Under the pieces are notes generated by a model, which did no database searches, was not told the DNA's origin, and saw only the letters and a program-made list of their open reading frames with translations. A program made the translations under genes and the position numbers. A stretch of 6,249 nt of DNA from Lachnospiraceae bacterium (GTDB lineage Bacteria; Bacillota_A; Clostridia; Lachnospirales; Lachnospiraceae): NCBI GenBank assembly GCA_017540915.1, contig JAFYAD010000093.1:1-6249 (forward strand), written 5' to 3'. Positions 5,501-6,249 of this stretch are shown here, in pieces. The first letter of the stretch is position 1. Each line of letters begins with the position of its first letter.

Positions 5501-6025
5501 CTACCAGGGTTGAAGAACCAGCTTTAACTCCACGGAGCCTGCGCTGGTGTAATCTTCGGCTTCAAAAGCATATATTTTGACGACAACGGGCGTTGCCTCG
5601 TTTTTGATCACGGTCGAGGGGGAGAGCTTTTCCACATATTCCCCCGGATTTATCCTTCCGCACCTGTAATATACAGTCTTATCAGCCGCATCTTTTATCT
5701 CACACATGAGACTGACTGTGTTTTCTGCGGGATTGGAGAGAAACACGTTTACGGAACCGTCTTTCTGTTGATAGAGGTTAGCCGCGATACCGAAAGAGTA
5801 GCCGTAATCCGTGTTGACTGTCTCGTAAAGGTAGTTGTCTTCGGGATGAGGTGTGCCGGCCGATCTGTTAGGATCAAGTTCCGGCGGCCTGTATTTTTTA
5901 TTTGTGCTAAGGAAGACAGCTGCAACACATCCTAAAAGGATGAGTATTATTACGATCAAACCGGGTATCAGTCTTTTTTTGTCGGATGATGAATGATAAA
6001 TCTGTCGATTGCTCTTATTTGTCAT
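5501..6025 (-). CDS. Single-pass membrane protein with a small extracellular beta-rich domain
   Basis: The 174-residue product starts with a polar, basic cytoplasmic stretch, then one hydrophobic segment (about 19-41, RLIPGLIVIILILLGCVAAV), then a proline-rich linker (PPELDPNRSAGTPHPED) and a predicted outer domain of about 110 residues. Inside it SVNVFLSNPAENTVSLMCEI, KTVYY, RCGRINPGEYVEKL and VELKLVLQ look like beta strands. Cys108 and Cys122 could form a disulfide. LLGC at 30-33 resembles a lipobox, but hydrophobic residues continue after the cysteine, so a plain membrane anchor is more likely. The start has GAAGG overlapping the upstream stop codon, eleven bases away, implying coupled translation. 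The last 60 or so residues resemble the end of the upstream gene product. I do not recognise a named family; an accessory role in assembly of a surface structure is a guess from context. Confidence 0.82.
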   Translation of the reverse strand: MTNKSNRQIYHSSSDKKRLIPGLIVIILILLGCVAAVFLSTNKKYRPPELDPNRSAGTPHPEDNYLYETVNTDYGYSFGIAANLYQQKDGSVNVFLSNPAENTVSLMCEIKDAADKTVYYRCGRINPGEYVEKLSPSTVIKNEATPVVVKIYAFEAEDYTSAGSVELKLVLQPW

Positions 6026-6036
6026 GTGTCAAACCT

Positions 6037-6249
6037 TCATTCGATCACCAGTGTGACCGGCAGGCTGGAATCTATCATTGCCTTGTCGTTAGTGTTTTTG
6101 TCGTAGGCTGTCAGTACGATCTTGCCCGTCGTCGCTCCGCTGTTGATCTTTTCATATCCGTTCTCATTCAACGTGAGATATTCCAGACCGTAGCCCGGAT
6201 CGATGCCGCCGGATTCCGCCATGATAGTGCCGTCGTCTGCAAAAAGGAC
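6037..6249 (-). CDS. C-terminal 70 residues of an extracellular-domain protein (5' end outside window)
   Basis: The frame is open from the right edge to a TGA at 6037-6039. The visible part begins VLFADDGTIMAESGGIDPGY and ends SLPVTLVIE. An internal methionine at 6222 is probably not the start, because the frame and the similarity both continue upstream to the window edge. The pattern D-x-G-T-I, then G-x-I-x-P-G, then E-x-L, then K-I-x-L-x-A-Y-D, then V-T-L-V-I matches the end of the next gene in the same order (DKTVYYRCGRINPGEYVEKL and VVVKIYAF and VELKLVL). This suggests a duplicated extracellular domain. No membrane segment or sorting signal is seen in this part. Its stop overlaps the next gene's ribosome binding site, so the two are very likely one operon. 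The function is unknown. Confidence 0.75.
   Translation of the reverse strand, partial: VLFADDGTIMAESGGIDPGYGLEYLTLNENGYEKINSGATTGKIVLTAYDKNTNDKAMIDSSLPVTLVIE

Noticed and set aside
5924..5962. Lipobox-like LLGC in the membrane protein
   Set aside because: The cysteine sits in the middle of one continuous hydrophobic segment (VAAV follows), which fits a transmembrane anchor better than a lipoprotein signal.
1..6249. CRISPR arrays, tRNA or rRNA genes, transposase genes, phage genes
   Set aside because: I saw no regularly spaced repeats, no tRNA-like cloverleaf with conserved tRNA bases (the 1137-1264 fold lacks the T-loop and CCA-type end), and no mobile-element coding sequence.

Overview
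The window looks like a chromosomal piece of a butyrate-forming Gram-positive anaerobe, most likely a Lachnospiraceae member of the Butyrivibrio/Pseudobutyrivibrio/Roseburia type. That placement is an inference from gene order (crt-hbd-bcd-etfB-etfA), strong AAGGAG-type ribosome binding sites, and a downstream cluster with a typical Firmicutes signal peptide and membrane anchor. No species-level marker is present.

Left two thirds (1-4487, + strand): the distal part of the central butyryl-CoA pathway. It holds the last 69 codons of crotonase (crt), complete 3-hydroxybutyryl-CoA dehydrogenase (hbd), butyryl-CoA dehydrogenase (bcd), and the two electron-transfer flavoprotein subunits (etfB, etfA). 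Together they convert 3-oxobutyryl-CoA (acetoacetyl-CoA) to butyryl-CoA: Hbd reduces the ketone with NADH, Crt removes water, and Bcd with EtfAB reduces crotonyl-CoA. In this family the last step usually bifurcates electrons from NADH to crotonyl-CoA and ferredoxin. The thiolase gene is presumably upstream, outside the window. I see no convincing internal promoter, and the array probably ends at a strong hairpin (4517-4542) that also serves the convergent genes.

The spacers inside this operon are unusually structured. The hbd-bcd gap (1134-1303) carries a roughly 128-base element with a perfect 12-bp closing stem and three internal hairpins, one of them about 25 bp long. It folds on paper into a cloverleaf, and its closing strand has an alternative local partner just before the bcd ribosome binding site. 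The bcd-etfB and etfB-etfA gaps each contain a clear hairpin soon after the stop codon. The hbd-bcd element is the best candidate in the window for something undescribed: a cis-acting RNA, an mRNA processing or stability element, or a dispersed cloverleaf repeat inserted in the operon.

Right third (4575-6249, - strand, read right to left): an unrelated surface-protein cluster. It contains the C-terminal 70 residues of a protein, then a 174-residue single-pass membrane protein whose outer domain appears related to that C-terminal end, then a 269-residue secreted protein with a signal peptide and no sorting signal. I cannot name these genes. The arrangement suggests envelope or extracellular-structure components.
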